Origin: Segatella copri
GTDB taxonomy: Bacteria; Bacteroidota; Bacteroidia; Bacteroidales; Bacteroidaceae
Direction of reading: 5' to 3'
Assembly (NCBI RefSeq): GCF_949820605.1
Contig: NZ_CATKVU010000007.1
Location: 248,001-312,000, forward strand
DNA length: 64,000 nucleotides
Part shown: piece by piece, positions 44,044 to 54,328 of the stretch
Position numbering within the stretch: position 1 is the stretch's first letter
Layout of the letters: every line of letters starts with the position of its first letter
Position numbers and translations under genes: made by a program
Notes under the pieces: model-generated
What the model was told of the DNA's origin: nothing
What the model saw: the letters and a program-made list of their open reading frames with translations, nothing else
Databases searched by the model: none

Positions 44044-45255
44044 ATGGAAAAGATTAAGATGACAACTCCATTGGTAGAGATGGACGGTGATGAGATGACA
44101 AGAATTCTCTGGAAGATGATTAAGGACGAACTCATTCTTCCTTTCGTTGATTTGAAGTCTGAGTATTATGATCTCGGTCTGCCTTATCGCGACCAAACCA
44201 ACGACCAGGTAACCATCGACTCTGCTGAGGCGGCTAAGAAATATGGTGTGGCTGTGAAGTGTGCTACTATCACTCCTAATGCACAACGTATGGACGAGTA
44301 TAAACTCCACAAAATGTGGAAGAGCCCTAATGGAACTATCCGTAGCATCATGGACGGTACCGTATTCCGTGCTCCTATCACCATCCCGAGCATCCACCCT
44401 TGTGTAAAGAACTGGGAGAAGCCTATTACCATTGCCCGTCATGCTTACGGCGATGTATACAAGAGCGTGGAACTTCGTGCTGATGAGCCAGGTACAGCCA
44501 AACTCGTATTCGAGGGTAAGAGCGGCAAGAAGCAGGAAATTGAAATTCATTCTTTCGATGGTGCTGGCGTTATCCAGGGCATGCACAATACTGATAAGAG
44601 TATCCGCAGCTTTGCTCACAGCTGCTTCAAGTTTGCCATTGATACCAAGCAGGATCTCTGGTTTGCTACCAAGGATACTATCTCTAAGACTTATGATGCC
44701 CAGTTCCGCAAGATCTTTGAGGAAGTATATGAGAGCGACTATAAAGAGAAGTTTGCAGAACTCGGTATCGAGTATTTCTATACATTGATTGATGATGCAG
44801 TGGCTCGTGTTATCCGCAGCAAGGGCGGCTTTATCTGGGCTTGCAAGAACTATGACGGTGATGTGATGAGTGATATGCTCAGTACAGCCTTCGGTTCTCT
44901 GGCGATGATGACTTCCGTATTGGTTTCTCCTGACGGCAAGTATGAGTATGAGGCAGCTCATGGTACTGTGACCCGTCACTACTATCGCTACCTGAAGGGT
45001 GAAGATACATCTACCAACCCAATGGCTACCATCTTTGCATGGAGCGGTGCGTTGAGAAAGCGTGGCGAACTGGATGGCATCAAGGAACTTCAGAACTTTG
45101 GCGACCAGCTGGAGGCTGCATGTTTCGATACATTGAACGATGGTATCGCTACCAAGGATCTCGTAAACCTGATGGAAGGTGTTGAGGCTAAGGCTGTAAA
45201 CTCTGCCGGCTTTATCGCTGCCATCCGCGAACGTCTGGAAAAGCGATTGGCATAA
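44044..45255 (+). CDS. icd: NADP-dependent isocitrate dehydrogenase
   Basis: 403 residues of the eukaryote-like homodimeric type. It oxidises isocitrate to 2-oxoglutarate, linking carbon flow to glutamate synthesis. It shows [16 protein letters not shown] at the start, the substrate-binding region [17 protein letters not shown], metal-binding Asp in the [10 protein letters not shown] region, and the NADP-binding [12 protein letters not shown]. Length and motifs are complete. It is flanked by its own promoter and a bidirectional terminator. Confidence 0.97.
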   Translation: MEKIKMTTPLVEMDGDEMTRILWKMIKDELILPFVDLKSEYYDLGLPYRDQTNDQVTIDSAEAAKKYGVAVKCATITPNAQRMDEYKLHKMWKSPNGTIRSIMDGTVFRAPITIPSIHPCVKNWEKPITIARHAYGDVYKSVELRADEPGTAKLVFEGKSGKKQEIEIHSFDGAGVIQGMHNTDKSIRSFAHSCFKFAIDTKQDLWFATKDTISKTYDAQFRKIFEEVYESDYKEKFAELGIEYFYTLIDDAVARVIRSKGGFIWACKNYDGDVMSDMLSTAFGSLAMMTSVLVSPDGKYEYEAAHGTVTRHYYRYLKGEDTSTNPMATIFAWSGALRKRGELDGIKELQNFGDQLEAACFDTLNDGIATKDLVNLMEGVEAKAVNSAGFIAAIRERLEKRLA

Positions 45256-45299
45256 AAACAATAAGACCTGGGGTGATTCACCTCAGGTCTTATTGTTTT
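45256..45299. terminator. Bidirectional terminator between icd and XRE gene
   Basis: A long stem (ACAATAAGACCTG and complement) with A-run on one side and T-run on the other, between convergent genes. Confidence 0.92.
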
Positions 45300-45307
45300 A
45301 GTTATTT

Positions 45308-45562
45308 TTAGTTTAAATCTTGATTCTTTTTCTTGCGTTTACGCAAAGCGTCTGAATAAACCTTAAACAAATCTATGTTCAGCAACTGACAGATATGGTA
45401 AAGCATACCCGTATCTATAGTGGCTCTGCCGTATACCTTATATATATTAGTACGATGGCAGCCTAGTTTTTCAGCAAGCCATACTGTGGTCTTGCCTTGC
45501 TTGTTTAATTCCTCTTTGATGATTTCACCGATTGAGGGAATTGCATTTACTTTATCTTTCAT
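45308..45562 (-). CDS. XRE-type HTH DNA-binding protein
   Basis: 84 residues. An HTH is visible as TTVWLAEKLGCHRTNIYKVY followed by a recognition-helix extension, with a very basic C-terminus (RKRKKK). It resembles small Cro/CI-like regulators of Bacteroidota. No operon partner is present and the target is unknown. The promoter is at 45607-45615. Confidence 0.8.
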   Translation of the reverse strand: MKDKVNAIPSIGEIIKEELNKQGKTTVWLAEKLGCHRTNIYKVYGRATIDTGMLYHICQLLNIDLFKVYSDALRKRKKKNQDLN

Positions 45563-45606
45563 ACTCTTTCAGTTGTGTTATATGCTCACTTATAGTTATA
45601 TCGGGT

Positions 45607-45615
45607 GCAAAAATA
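45607..45615 (-). promoter_or_regulatory. -7 element TATTTTTGC of the XRE gene
   Basis: Minus-strand TAnnTTTGC match 45 bases before the ATG. Confidence 0.6.
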
Positions 45616-45774
45616 ACATTTCTGTTTCTAACTAGCAAAGAAACATGTAGCGAATTTGGAACACTAAGTTAAAATGTGTAACAAAATCCCCATTTTTTTA
45701 TGTTTTTTTTCTCTAAAGAACTAAATGTCATGAAATTGTAACTAAATGTAACGCTTATTACGAAAGAAAAATCG

Positions 45775-45783
45775 TAATTTTGC
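45775..45783 (+). promoter_or_regulatory. -7 element TAATTTTGC of the two-component operon
   Basis: Consensus match 26 bases before the response-regulator ATG. The 160 bases upstream are A/T-rich with no other recognised feature. Confidence 0.7.
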
Positions 45784-45808
45784 AGCGGTATTTTAAATAA
45801 CATGAAAT

Positions 45809-46504
45809 ATGGAAGAGAATATGAAAAGAATACTTGTTGTTGATGATGAGCAAGACTTGTGTGAGATTCTGAAATTCAATCTCGAAACAGAAGGATATGA
45901 GGTAGAGACTGCCAATTCTGCAGAAGAGGCTTTGGAGATGAACATCGCTTCGTTCGACCTGCTGCTACTGGACGTCATGATGGGAGGAATGAGCGGTTTC
46001 CAGCTGGCTAAGCAGTTGAAGGGCAATCCGATGACAGCCAATGTTCCGATTATCTTCCTTACAGCCCGAGATACGGAAAACGATACGGTGACAGGATTCA
46101 ATATTGGTGCCGATGATTATATCTCGAAACCTTTCTCTATACGAGAGGTGATGGTCAGAGTGCGTGCCGTCTTGCGCCGTACCGCTGAACAGGCTGGCGA
46201 TGCTGATGAACCGAAGACCATCAACTATCAGGGACTGCAGTTGAATCTGGACAAGAAGACGGTGAGCATTGATGGTGAGGCTATCCCTTTCACCAAGACC
46301 GAGTTCGAACTCCTGCGTCTTTTCCTCGAAGAGCGTGGCAAGGTGTTCTCCCGTCAGGAGCTTATCGACCGGGTATGGCCTAAGGATGTGATGGTGCTCG
46401 ACCGCACGGTGGATGTCAACATCACCCGTATGAGAAAGAAGATTGGTAAGTTTGCCAAGTGCATTGTTACCCGTCTGGGGTTCGGTTATTATTTTGATGC
46501 GTAA
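45809..46504 (+). CDS. OmpR-family response regulator
   Basis: 231 residues. Receiver domain with acidic pair DDE (12-14), phosphoacceptor Asp55 in LLLLDVMMGG and the conserved Lys in YISKPFS. A winged-helix DNA-binding domain follows (about 135-230) with FELLRLFLEERGKVFSRQEL and DRTVDVNITRMRKKIG. The sensor kinase gene begins 6 bases after its stop. It is of the RprY/PhoB-like class; the regulon is not deducible. Confidence 0.95.
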   Translation: MEENMKRILVVDDEQDLCEILKFNLETEGYEVETANSAEEALEMNIASFDLLLLDVMMGGMSGFQLAKQLKGNPMTANVPIIFLTARDTENDTVTGFNIGADDYISKPFSIREVMVRVRAVLRRTAEQAGDADEPKTINYQGLQLNLDKKTVSIDGEAIPFTKTEFELLRLFLEERGKVFSRQELIDRVWPKDVMVLDRTVDVNITRMRKKIGKFAKCIVTRLGFGYYFDA

Positions 46505-46509
46505 TTAAA

Positions 46510-47970
46510 ATGTTTAAGTTAAATAGTGTAGGTAGAAAGTTGTACTTCAGTGTACTGGCGGTGTTCCTTGTGTTTGCCGTCAGTTTTATCGTGTTCCAGC
46601 AGGCACGTGAGAAGCAGTATAAAATAGGTACGCTTACTATCAAGCTGGAAAATTATAATGAACTGCTGGCAGAAGATCTGGCGCTCTCTCCTGGTGAAGG
46701 AATTATTCTGCAGGATAGCCTTCACAATAAGGATGTAACTGTGGCTCATGAGAAGTTGCAGGCTTTTGTACGTGAACATGAAAGCAAGGATCTTCGTGTT
46801 ACGCTGGTGCGCCCGAACGGTAAGGTGATTTATGACAACATGAGTTCCGACTATGATCATTTTGCCAACCATGCCAAGCGTGAGGAAATAGTAGAGGCCT
46901 TGAAAAACAGGATAGGCTCAAGCGTGGAGCGACAGTCTAAAACCCTGAAGCATGATTATTTCTATGTGGCTTCTTATTTTCCGGAAAGCAAGCTCATCAT
47001 CCGTACGGCACTACCTTATAATAATGATTTGGCAAAATCGCTGCAGGCTGACCAGCATTTCATCTGGTTTGCCATTGTAGCCGTCATTCTGCTTACCATC
47101 GTGCTCTACCGTTTTACGGACCGTCTGGCTAAGAATGTTTCCAAACTGAGCATTTTTGCTTATAAGGCAGACCATAACGAGAGTCTGGAGGTGGAAGATC
47201 TCGCCAAGTTCCCTAACGATGAGTTGGGCGAGATTGCTGAGCGCATCATCAAGATGTATAAGCGCATACAGACCACCCGACGTGAACAGGATGTACTGAA
47301 GCGTCAGCTTACCCAGAATATCGCTCACGAATTGAAGACTCCTGTAGCAAGTATTCAGGGTTATCTGGAAACGATACTCGACAATCCGCATATCAACGAA
47401 GAGATGAAGTCGCAGTTTCTGCAGCGCTGTTATGCCCAGAGCGAGCGTCTCACCTCTCTGCTCCGCGACATCTCTACCCTGAACCGGTTGGATGACGGTT
47501 CGGATATGATAGATTTCGAGGCGGTAGACATTACGCAGATGGTGAGTGAAATAGCCCGTGAGACGGCGCTGGAAAGAGAGTCGCACAAGATGACTTTCGA
47601 GAATCTTCTTCCCGACCAGCATATTATTGTGAAGGGTAATCGCAGTCTGCTCTATAGTGTGTTCCGCAATCTTACCGACAATGCCATAGCTTATGCCGGC
47701 GAAGGACGTAAGATAACGTTGAGTGCCAAGGAGCAGGGCAACAAGTGGCATTTCATCTTCTGTGATAACGGTCAGGGAGTTCCTGCCGAGCATCTCCCCC
47801 GTCTTTTCGAGCGTTTCTATCGGGTAGATAAGGGACGCAGCCGCAAGATGGGTGGCACCGGTTTGGGTCTTGCTATCGTCAAGAATGCTGTTCTCCTACA
47901 TGGCGGAACCATCCGGGTGAGCAATCAGCTGGAAGGCGGCTTGAAGTTTGAATTTACGCTTAAGAAATAA
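46510..47970 (+). CDS. Sensor histidine kinase
   Basis: 486 residues. Two membrane segments (about 11-30 and 184-200) flank an extracytoplasmic sensor region. Then come a HAMP-like linker, HisKA with phosphoacceptor His273 in IAHELKTPVA, and the HATPase with NLTDNAIAYAG, DNGQGVP and GGTGLGLAIV. It is the partner of the preceding response regulator. The terminator follows at 48060-48117. Confidence 0.95.
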   Translation: MFKLNSVGRKLYFSVLAVFLVFAVSFIVFQQAREKQYKIGTLTIKLENYNELLAEDLALSPGEGIILQDSLHNKDVTVAHEKLQAFVREHESKDLRVTLVRPNGKVIYDNMSSDYDHFANHAKREEIVEALKNRIGSSVERQSKTLKHDYFYVASYFPESKLIIRTALPYNNDLAKSLQADQHFIWFAIVAVILLTIVLYRFTDRLAKNVSKLSIFAYKADHNESLEVEDLAKFPNDELGEIAERIIKMYKRIQTTRREQDVLKRQLTQNIAHELKTPVASIQGYLETILDNPHINEEMKSQFLQRCYAQSERLTSLLRDISTLNRLDDGSDMIDFEAVDITQMVSEIARETALERESHKMTFENLLPDQHIIVKGNRSLLYSVFRNLTDNAIAYAGEGRKITLSAKEQGNKWHFIFCDNGQGVPAEHLPRLFERFYRVDKGRSRKMGGTGLGLAIVKNAVLLHGGTIRVSNQLEGGLKFEFTLKK

Positions 47971-48059
47971 AAATGTTTTTTGAATAAAATATCTAAGCGG
48001 CAAATATAAATAATCAAGTGGCTGATAAAGGTACTTCAATAGTAAATATAGGTAAAGAA

Positions 48060-48117
48060 AGGCAAGACTTCTGAGAAACTTCTGAATGGGGTTTTACAGA
48101 AGCCTTGCCTTTTTTTG
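48060..48117 (+). terminator. Terminator of the two-component operon
   Basis: Arms AGGCAAGACTTCTG and CAGAAGCCTTGCCT (one mismatch) with a loop of about 23 bases, followed by seven T. Confidence 0.88.
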
Positions 48118-48264
48118 TGTTTTAAAACATTTTTGTTTTCTTTTCGTAAACTTTGCTTAAATCTATTGTTTCTGACTTTTTTCTATTAAAAGTGTAGACT
48201 ATATTTCTAAATGTAGACGAAAATCAAGAAAAACTAACTTTTTTCTATAAAAATATCGATAGAG

Positions 48265-48298
48265 TTTGCATTAATTCAATATTTTTTCTTATCTTTGC
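48265..48298 (+). promoter_or_regulatory. Promoter of the SusC/SusD/metallohydrolase operon
   Basis: TTTG at 48265-48268 and TATCTTTGC at 48290-48298 are separated by 21 bases, a good match to the Bacteroidota -33/-7 pair. The region between terminator and promoter (48118-48264) is A/T-rich without other features. The leader is about 90 bases. Confidence 0.8.
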
Positions 48299-48394
48299 AC
48301 CCGTAAAGTAATGAGAGATATTTAAAAAGTGTAAGAAGAGAAAAAATAATAATTTAAAGTTATAAGAGTTGTTTAATTTTTAAGAGAGGATTTT

Positions 48395-51300
48395 ATGGAA
48401 AAAAGATTGCTTTTCTTGTTAGTCAACCTCTTCCTTTTATGTGGGGGGGGGCATTGGCTCAAACGAAAGTAACAGGTACCGTAGTTTCTCAGGAAGATGG
48501 TGAACCTGTCATCGGTGCATCTGTCGTAGTCGCCGGAGCGGCACGTACAGGTACCGTCACCGATATTGACGGTCACTTCTCTTTGGAGGTACCTGCTGGT
48601 AAGAAACTTGTAGTTAGCTACATCGGTATGCAGAGCCAGACCTTGACTCCAGCCGCCAAGATGACTATCCGCCTGAAGGCAGATAGCAAGAGTTTGGGCG
48701 AGGTGGTTGTAACGGGTATGCAGAAGATGGATAAGCGTTTGTTTACTGGTGCTACTACAAAAATTTCTGGCGACAAGACAAAGTTGGATGGTGTCGCAGA
48801 CATCAGTCGTGCCTTGGAAGGTAAAGCGGCCGGTGTGTCTGTGCAGAACGTCTCAGGTACTTTCGGTACAGCTCCAAAGATTCGTGTGCGTGGTGCTACT
48901 TCAATTTATGGTAGCTCAAAACCTCTTTGGGTGGTAGATGGTGTTATCATGGAGGACGTAACTGAGGTTGATGCTGATGATTTGTCTTCTGGTAACGCTG
49001 AGACCCTTATATCTTCAGCCATAGCAGGTCTGAATGCTGATGATATTGAAAGTTTCCAGATTTTGAAGGATGGTTCTGCTCCCTCTATTTATGGTGCACG
49101 TGCCATGGCTGGTGTCATCGTTGTTACAACCAAGAAAGGTAAAGCAGGTACAAACCGTATCAACTATACTGGTGAATTCACCATGCGTTTGAAGCCAAGC
49201 TACCGCAATTTCAATATCATGAATTCTCAGGATCAGATGGGTGTATATCGTGAGATGTACAACGATGGTTATTTCTCTTTTGAAAAGAGTTATCGTGCTT
49301 CTAACAGTGGTGTCTTTGGCAAGATGTATCACCTGATGAATACATATGATTCGAAGACGGGAACTTTTGGATTGCCTAATACTGAGGAGGCGATGAATAG
49401 CTATCTCCAGAAGGCTGAGTACCAAAATACCGACTGGTTTGACTTACTCTTCAGTAATAGTATCTCCCAGAATCATTCCGTCAGCATGTCTACTGGTACC
49501 GATAAGGCTCAGTATTATACATCTTTCAGTGTGATGAACGATCCAGGATGGTCTAAGCAGAGCAAGGTACAGCGTTATACAGCCAATGTAAATGCTCTTT
49601 ACAATATTTCGAAGAAATTGTCTTTCAATGCCATAGCTAATGCTTCCTATCGTAAGCAGCGCGCTCCTGGTACTACTTCACAGTCTGTAAATAATGTGAC
49701 AGGTGAGGTGTCTCGTGATTTTGATATCAACCCATATTCTTATGCGTTGAACACTTCTCGTACCATGGATCCTAATGAACTCTATGTGCGTAACTATGCT
49801 CCGTTCAATATTTTCCGTGAATTGGAAAACAACTATTTGAGTTTGGATGTGGTTGACATGAAATTCCAGGGCGAATTGAAATATAAGCCAATCTCTAAAG
49901 TAGAACTCGCAGTATTGGGCGCTTACAAGTATTCTACAACGACCAATGCCGCTACCATTACAGACCAGAGTAATCAGGCTTGGGCCTATCGTGCGATGGA
50001 TGATGCTACGATGCGCGATGCAAACCCATGGCTGTATACCGATCCAGACAAGGCAAACTCTTTGCCATTCTCTGTATTGGAAAAGGGTGGTTTTTATCGT
50101 GAGACCAAATATAAGATGAATAGCTGGGACTTCCGTGCCACAGCTAGCTATAATGATGTATACAACAAAGACCATATCGTGAACTTATTCGGTGGTCTGG
50201 AAATCAATTCACTCGACCGTAGCCGTTCTTATTTTAATGGCGTTGGCATGCAGTATGATATGGGTTATCTCCCTGCTTTCAACTATAACTTCTTCAAGCA
50301 GTTGGAGGAGGAGAATGGTCAATATTATAGTTTGGATAATTCATATCAGCGTGAGGCTTCTTTCTTTGGTACTGCCACCTATTCTTATAAGGGTCGCTAC
50401 ACAATTAATGGTACCATTCGTTATGAGGGTTCCAATAAGTTGGGTAAGAGTCGCTCAGCTCGTTGGTTGCCTACTTGGAACGTGTCTGGAGCATGGAATG
50501 CTCATGAGGAGAGTTGGTTTACTAAGTTAAATCCTGTTCTTTCTCATCTTACATTAAAAGCATCATATTCATTGACAGCTGATCGAGGTCCTGCTTCCGT
50601 TTCTAACTCGTTGGTAGTGATACAGAGTTACAACCCTTGGCGTCCGTTTGCCGGTGACAAGGAGACTGGACTTGAGATTTATCGCTTGGGTAATGATGAT
50701 TTGACCTATGAAAAGAAGCATGAGTTGAACCTCGGTTTGGATATGGGCTTTTTGAATAACCGCATTAATGTGACTTTCGATTGGTATCGCCGCAACAATT
50801 ATGATTTGATTGGTCCTAAGCGTACCATGGGTATTGGTGGTGAGATCTATAAATATGCCAATGTGGCAAGTATGCGTTCACATGGTGAGGAGTTGACTAT
50901 TTCCACTCGCAACATTGAGACCAAGGATTTTAAATGGAGTACCGACTTCATTTTCTCTCACTCAAAGAATACTGTAACCGACTTGGATTCACGTGCTAAC
51001 ATCATGCAGATGATTACAGGTACCGGTTTCACAATGAATGGCTATCCTGTTCGCTCTTTGTTCTCTATTGATTTCAAGGGATTGAACAAAAAAGGTCTGC
51101 CTATCGTTGTGAATCAGAATGGCGAGGAGACAAGCTATGGTGGCGATCTCTACTTCCAGTCAACTACAACAGATTACTTGAAGTATGAAGGTCCAACAGA
51201 CCCAACCATTAACGGCAGTTTCGGAAACACCTTCTCTTATAAGGGTTTTAAACTGAATGTGTTCATTACATACGCTGCAGGAAATAAAGTACGTCTTGAT

Positions 51301-51717
51301 CCAGCTTTCAGTTCTTCATACTCAGACATGACTGCCATGCCAAAGGAATTTATAAATCGTTGGACTCAAGCCGGTGATGAAGCTTATACGGATGTGCCAG
51401 TCATAGCAGACCAGCGCATGAAGCAGAATGACAATTATATTGGTTATCTTTATAATGCATATAACTATTCTACGGCTCGCGTAGCTAAGGGTGATTTCAT
51501 TCGCATGAAGGAGATTTCTTTGGCTTATGATTTCCCAGGCAAGTGGATTCAGGCCCTTCGCTTGAACAGCGTAAATTTGAAACTTCAGGCTACTAACTTG
51601 TTCTTGATTTATTCAGACAAGAAGTTGCACGGACAGGATCCTGAGTTTTTTAACACTGGTGGTGTGGCAACCCCAATGCCACGTCAGTTTACATTGACAT
51701 TAAGAGTAGGACTTTAA
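48395..51717 (+). CDS. SusC/RagA-type transporter, out of frame at a G9 tract
   Basis: From ATG 48395 the first 16 codons form a signal peptide (MEKRLLFLLVNLFLLC). Then comes a run of nine G, after which this frame stops at 48470 with a 25-residue product. The SusC frame itself is open from 48439 to 51717. It shows ALAQTKVTGTVVS (signal cleavage and carboxypeptidase-D-like domain), GEVVVTGMQKMDKRLF (TonB box/plug), DDIESFQILKDGSAPSIYGA and a barrel ending TLRVGL. One G more, or two fewer, would join signal peptide and body. An ATG at 48439 could start the body alone but would lack a signal peptide. The gene is followed by SusD after 16 bases. Confidence 0.88.
48443..48451 (+). repeat. Homopolymer tract of nine G in a signal-peptide region
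   Basis: Nine consecutive G directly after codon 16 of the SusC gene. Such tracts are prone to length change during replication. This is the only G run of this length I noticed in the window. Confidence 0.9.
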
Positions 51718-51733
51718 AGAAAGAGAGATAATT

Positions 51734-53323
51734 ATGAAAAAGAATAAATTATATATAGCATCGGTGGCTTTTGCGGCATTGTCATTGGTCACATCATGCG
51801 ACAGCTTCCTGGACAAGTTGCCAGATGATCGTGCCGAGGTAAATACCGAGGAAAAGGTGACCTCTCTGCTTGTGTCTGCTTACCCAACTGCAAGCAGCAA
51901 TCTGATATTGGAATGGAGCTCAGATAATTATGCAGACAATGGAAAGCAGTATAGTACCAATCAGGATATAGAGCAGGTTTATCGTTTTCAGCCAATTACA
52001 GCTCAAACCAATGATTCCCCAAAGAGTTTGTGGAATGGTTATTATTCTGCAATTGCAGCAGCCAATCAGGCTTTGGCTTCCATCGATGAGATGGGTAATC
52101 CAGCATCGCTAAAGGCGCAGAGAGCTGAGGCTTTGCTCTGTCGTGCCTATAGCATGTATCGTCTTGCTACAACTTTCTGTATGACTTATAATCCAGATAA
52201 TGCAGAGAAGTGCATGGGACTTCCTTATCCAACAAAGCCTGAGACAACTGTAAACCCTGATTATAAGCGTGGTACACTGAAGCAACTTTATGAGCAGATT
52301 GATGCAGATATTGAGGCGGCCTTGCCTGATGTGAGCGATGATATCTATACCCAGCCTAAGTATCATTTCAATCAGAAGGCTGCGTATGCTTTTGCTGCTC
52401 GTTTCAACCTGTACTATATGAACTATGACAAAGTGATAAAATATGCTGACAAGGTGCTTGGAGCAAATCCAGCCTCTTTGTTGCGCAACTATGTGCCTTT
52501 TATGTCTTTGTCTAATTCAGAGGATATGGAGAATCGGTATATTTCTTCATCAGAGAATGCCAATCTCTTGTTGATGACGGCATTTAGTCGAATTGGTAGA
52601 AATATCAGTGGTAATGAAGCGCGTTTTTGTCACAATCAAAATGTAGGTCAGTATGAAACGATTTGGGCTAAGATGCCATGGGGAAGTGGATCCAGAAACA
52701 ATACTCTCTACCAGTCAAACTTGTTGTTTGGCAATTCCCGTATTCTTATCTTCCCAAAGATGTTTGAACATTTTGAATTTGCTGATAAGGTGGCTCAAAC
52801 TGGATATCTTCATATTGTAGATGCTGTGTTCACTACTGATGAAACCCTTCTTTGTCGTGCTGAGGCTTATGCCATGAAGAAGGAGTATGATAATGCGGTG
52901 AAAGATATCAATACTTGGATTGTGTCGCATACTATGACTGCGAATGGTACGGCAAAACGCCCAACAATGACAGTTGAAAGTATCAAGACTTTTATCGAAA
53001 GCTTGCCGTATGCACCTGTTACACCAAAATCCAATTTGGAGCATAGCATTCGTAAGACATTCCATCCACAGGGATTCACGGTTGAGGCTGGTACCCAAGA
53101 GGATATTTTGCAATTCATCTTACAGATGCGTCGACTGGAGACCCTGTATCAAGGTCTTCGTTTCCTTGACATCAAGCGCTATGGCATTGAGTTCAGCCAT
53201 GATGTTGACGAAGAGTCTCCTATTGTATTCAAGGCTGGTGACTTGCGAGGAGCGATTCAATTGCCAGATGATGTAATTGAGGCAGGATTACCTGCAAATC
53301 CAAGAGAAGAGTCTAACAAATAA
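51734..53323 (+). CDS. SusD-family nutrient-binding lipoprotein
   Basis: 529 residues. Lipobox VTSC (Cys22), then DSFLDKLPDDRAEVNTEEKV, the conserved SusD N-terminus; TPR-type helices (AEALLCRAYSMYRLA, AAYAFAARFNLYYMNYDKVI) and the C-terminal RRLETLYQGLRFLDIKRYG typical of the family. It is the partner of the preceding SusC. The operon continues with a zinc metallohydrolase and a DUF4302 protein. Confidence 0.92.
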   Translation: MKKNKLYIASVAFAALSLVTSCDSFLDKLPDDRAEVNTEEKVTSLLVSAYPTASSNLILEWSSDNYADNGKQYSTNQDIEQVYRFQPITAQTNDSPKSLWNGYYSAIAAANQALASIDEMGNPASLKAQRAEALLCRAYSMYRLATTFCMTYNPDNAEKCMGLPYPTKPETTVNPDYKRGTLKQLYEQIDADIEAALPDVSDDIYTQPKYHFNQKAAYAFAARFNLYYMNYDKVIKYADKVLGANPASLLRNYVPFMSLSNSEDMENRYISSSENANLLLMTAFSRIGRNISGNEARFCHNQNVGQYETIWAKMPWGSGSRNNTLYQSNLLFGNSRILIFPKMFEHFEFADKVAQTGYLHIVDAVFTTDETLLCRAEAYAMKKEYDNAVKDINTWIVSHTMTANGTAKRPTMTVESIKTFIESLPYAPVTPKSNLEHSIRKTFHPQGFTVEAGTQEDILQFILQMRRLETLYQGLRFLDIKRYGIEFSHDVDEESPIVFKAGDLRGAIQLPDDVIEAGLPANPREESNK

Positions 53324-53337
53324 AAAATGAGTAAACT

Positions 53338-54321
53338 ATGAAATATATAAAATTATTCATACTGATAGCGTCAGTCTCTCTGTTTGCTGCCTGCTCAGAC
53401 GATAGTCTTGATTCTAAGAGTATTTTCGATACGCAGAATAAGGAAGAGCAGAATGACTTTGACAAGTGGCTCAAAACCAACTATGTGGATACCTATAATA
53501 TCCGCTTTAACTATCGATATAGTGACAAGGAGACGAACAACAATTATAATCTTGCACCTGCCGATTTTAATAAGTCTAAGGCATTGGCTATTATGGTCAA
53601 GCATATTTGGCTGGATGCTTATAAGGAAGTGATGGGCGATCAGTTTATGAAGACCTATTCTCCTCGTGTGATGCAGTTGGTTGGCTCAGCAGCTTATGAT
53701 TCTCAGTCTTCTATTGTGATGGGTACTGCTGAGGGTGGCTTGAAAGTAACTTTGTATAATGTAAATATTATCGATGTTGATAATCCAGTCATAGATTCAG
53801 AAAATCCTTTCGTTGACAAGAAAAAAGGTACATACGATCTGAATTACTGGTTCTTCCATACAATGAATCATGAGTTCTGTCATATTCTGACTCAGAAAAA
53901 GAATTATTCTACTGAGTTCCAGACAGTTTCTGCCGGCAAGTATCAGACTTCAGGTTGGGTGAATGTAGAGGATAAAGAAGCTCCATCCATGGGATTTGTA
54001 TCCGGTTATGCCAGCGGTGAGTATAATGAGGACTTTGCTGAGATTTTTGCCCAATATGTAACCCATTCAGAAGCAGCATGGCAAAAAATACTGCGTGCAG
54101 GTATTGTATACGAAACAGATGAAAATGGCGATTATGTGCTTGATGCAAACGGCAATCCTATAGTGAAGGATGCAAGTGGCTATAAAGCTATTATTCAGAA
54201 ATTTAACATTCTCAAGGAATATTTTGCCAACACTTGGGGCATGGATATTACCAAGCTTCGTGAAGTTATCTTGCGTCGTACGGCAGAAGTAAAGGCAATG
54301 GATTTAAAAACATTAAAGTAA
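53338..54321 (+). CDS. Import-associated zinc metallohydrolase lipoprotein
   Basis: 327 residues, lipobox FAAC (Cys19). The zinc motif HEFCH lies at 178-182, with a downstream Glu in EDFAEIFAQYV (about 232) as likely third ligand. It matches the family of substrate-import-associated zinc metallohydrolases found with particular SusC/SusD pairs. It lies 14 bases after SusD. It probably cleaves a peptide-like or other ligand at the cell surface; the substrate is unknown. Confidence 0.88.
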   Translation: MKYIKLFILIASVSLFAACSDDSLDSKSIFDTQNKEEQNDFDKWLKTNYVDTYNIRFNYRYSDKETNNNYNLAPADFNKSKALAIMVKHIWLDAYKEVMGDQFMKTYSPRVMQLVGSAAYDSQSSIVMGTAEGGLKVTLYNVNIIDVDNPVIDSENPFVDKKKGTYDLNYWFFHTMNHEFCHILTQKKNYSTEFQTVSAGKYQTSGWVNVEDKEAPSMGFVSGYASGEYNEDFAEIFAQYVTHSEAAWQKILRAGIVYETDENGDYVLDANGNPIVKDASGYKAIIQKFNILKEYFANTWGMDITKLREVILRRTAEVKAMDLKTLK

Positions 54322-54328
54322 GACGGAT

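Noticed and set aside
44032..45261. 409-codon open frame antisense to icd
   Set aside because: It covers the strongly conserved isocitrate dehydrogenase gene almost exactly and resembles no protein; long antisense frames are common opposite codon-biased genes.
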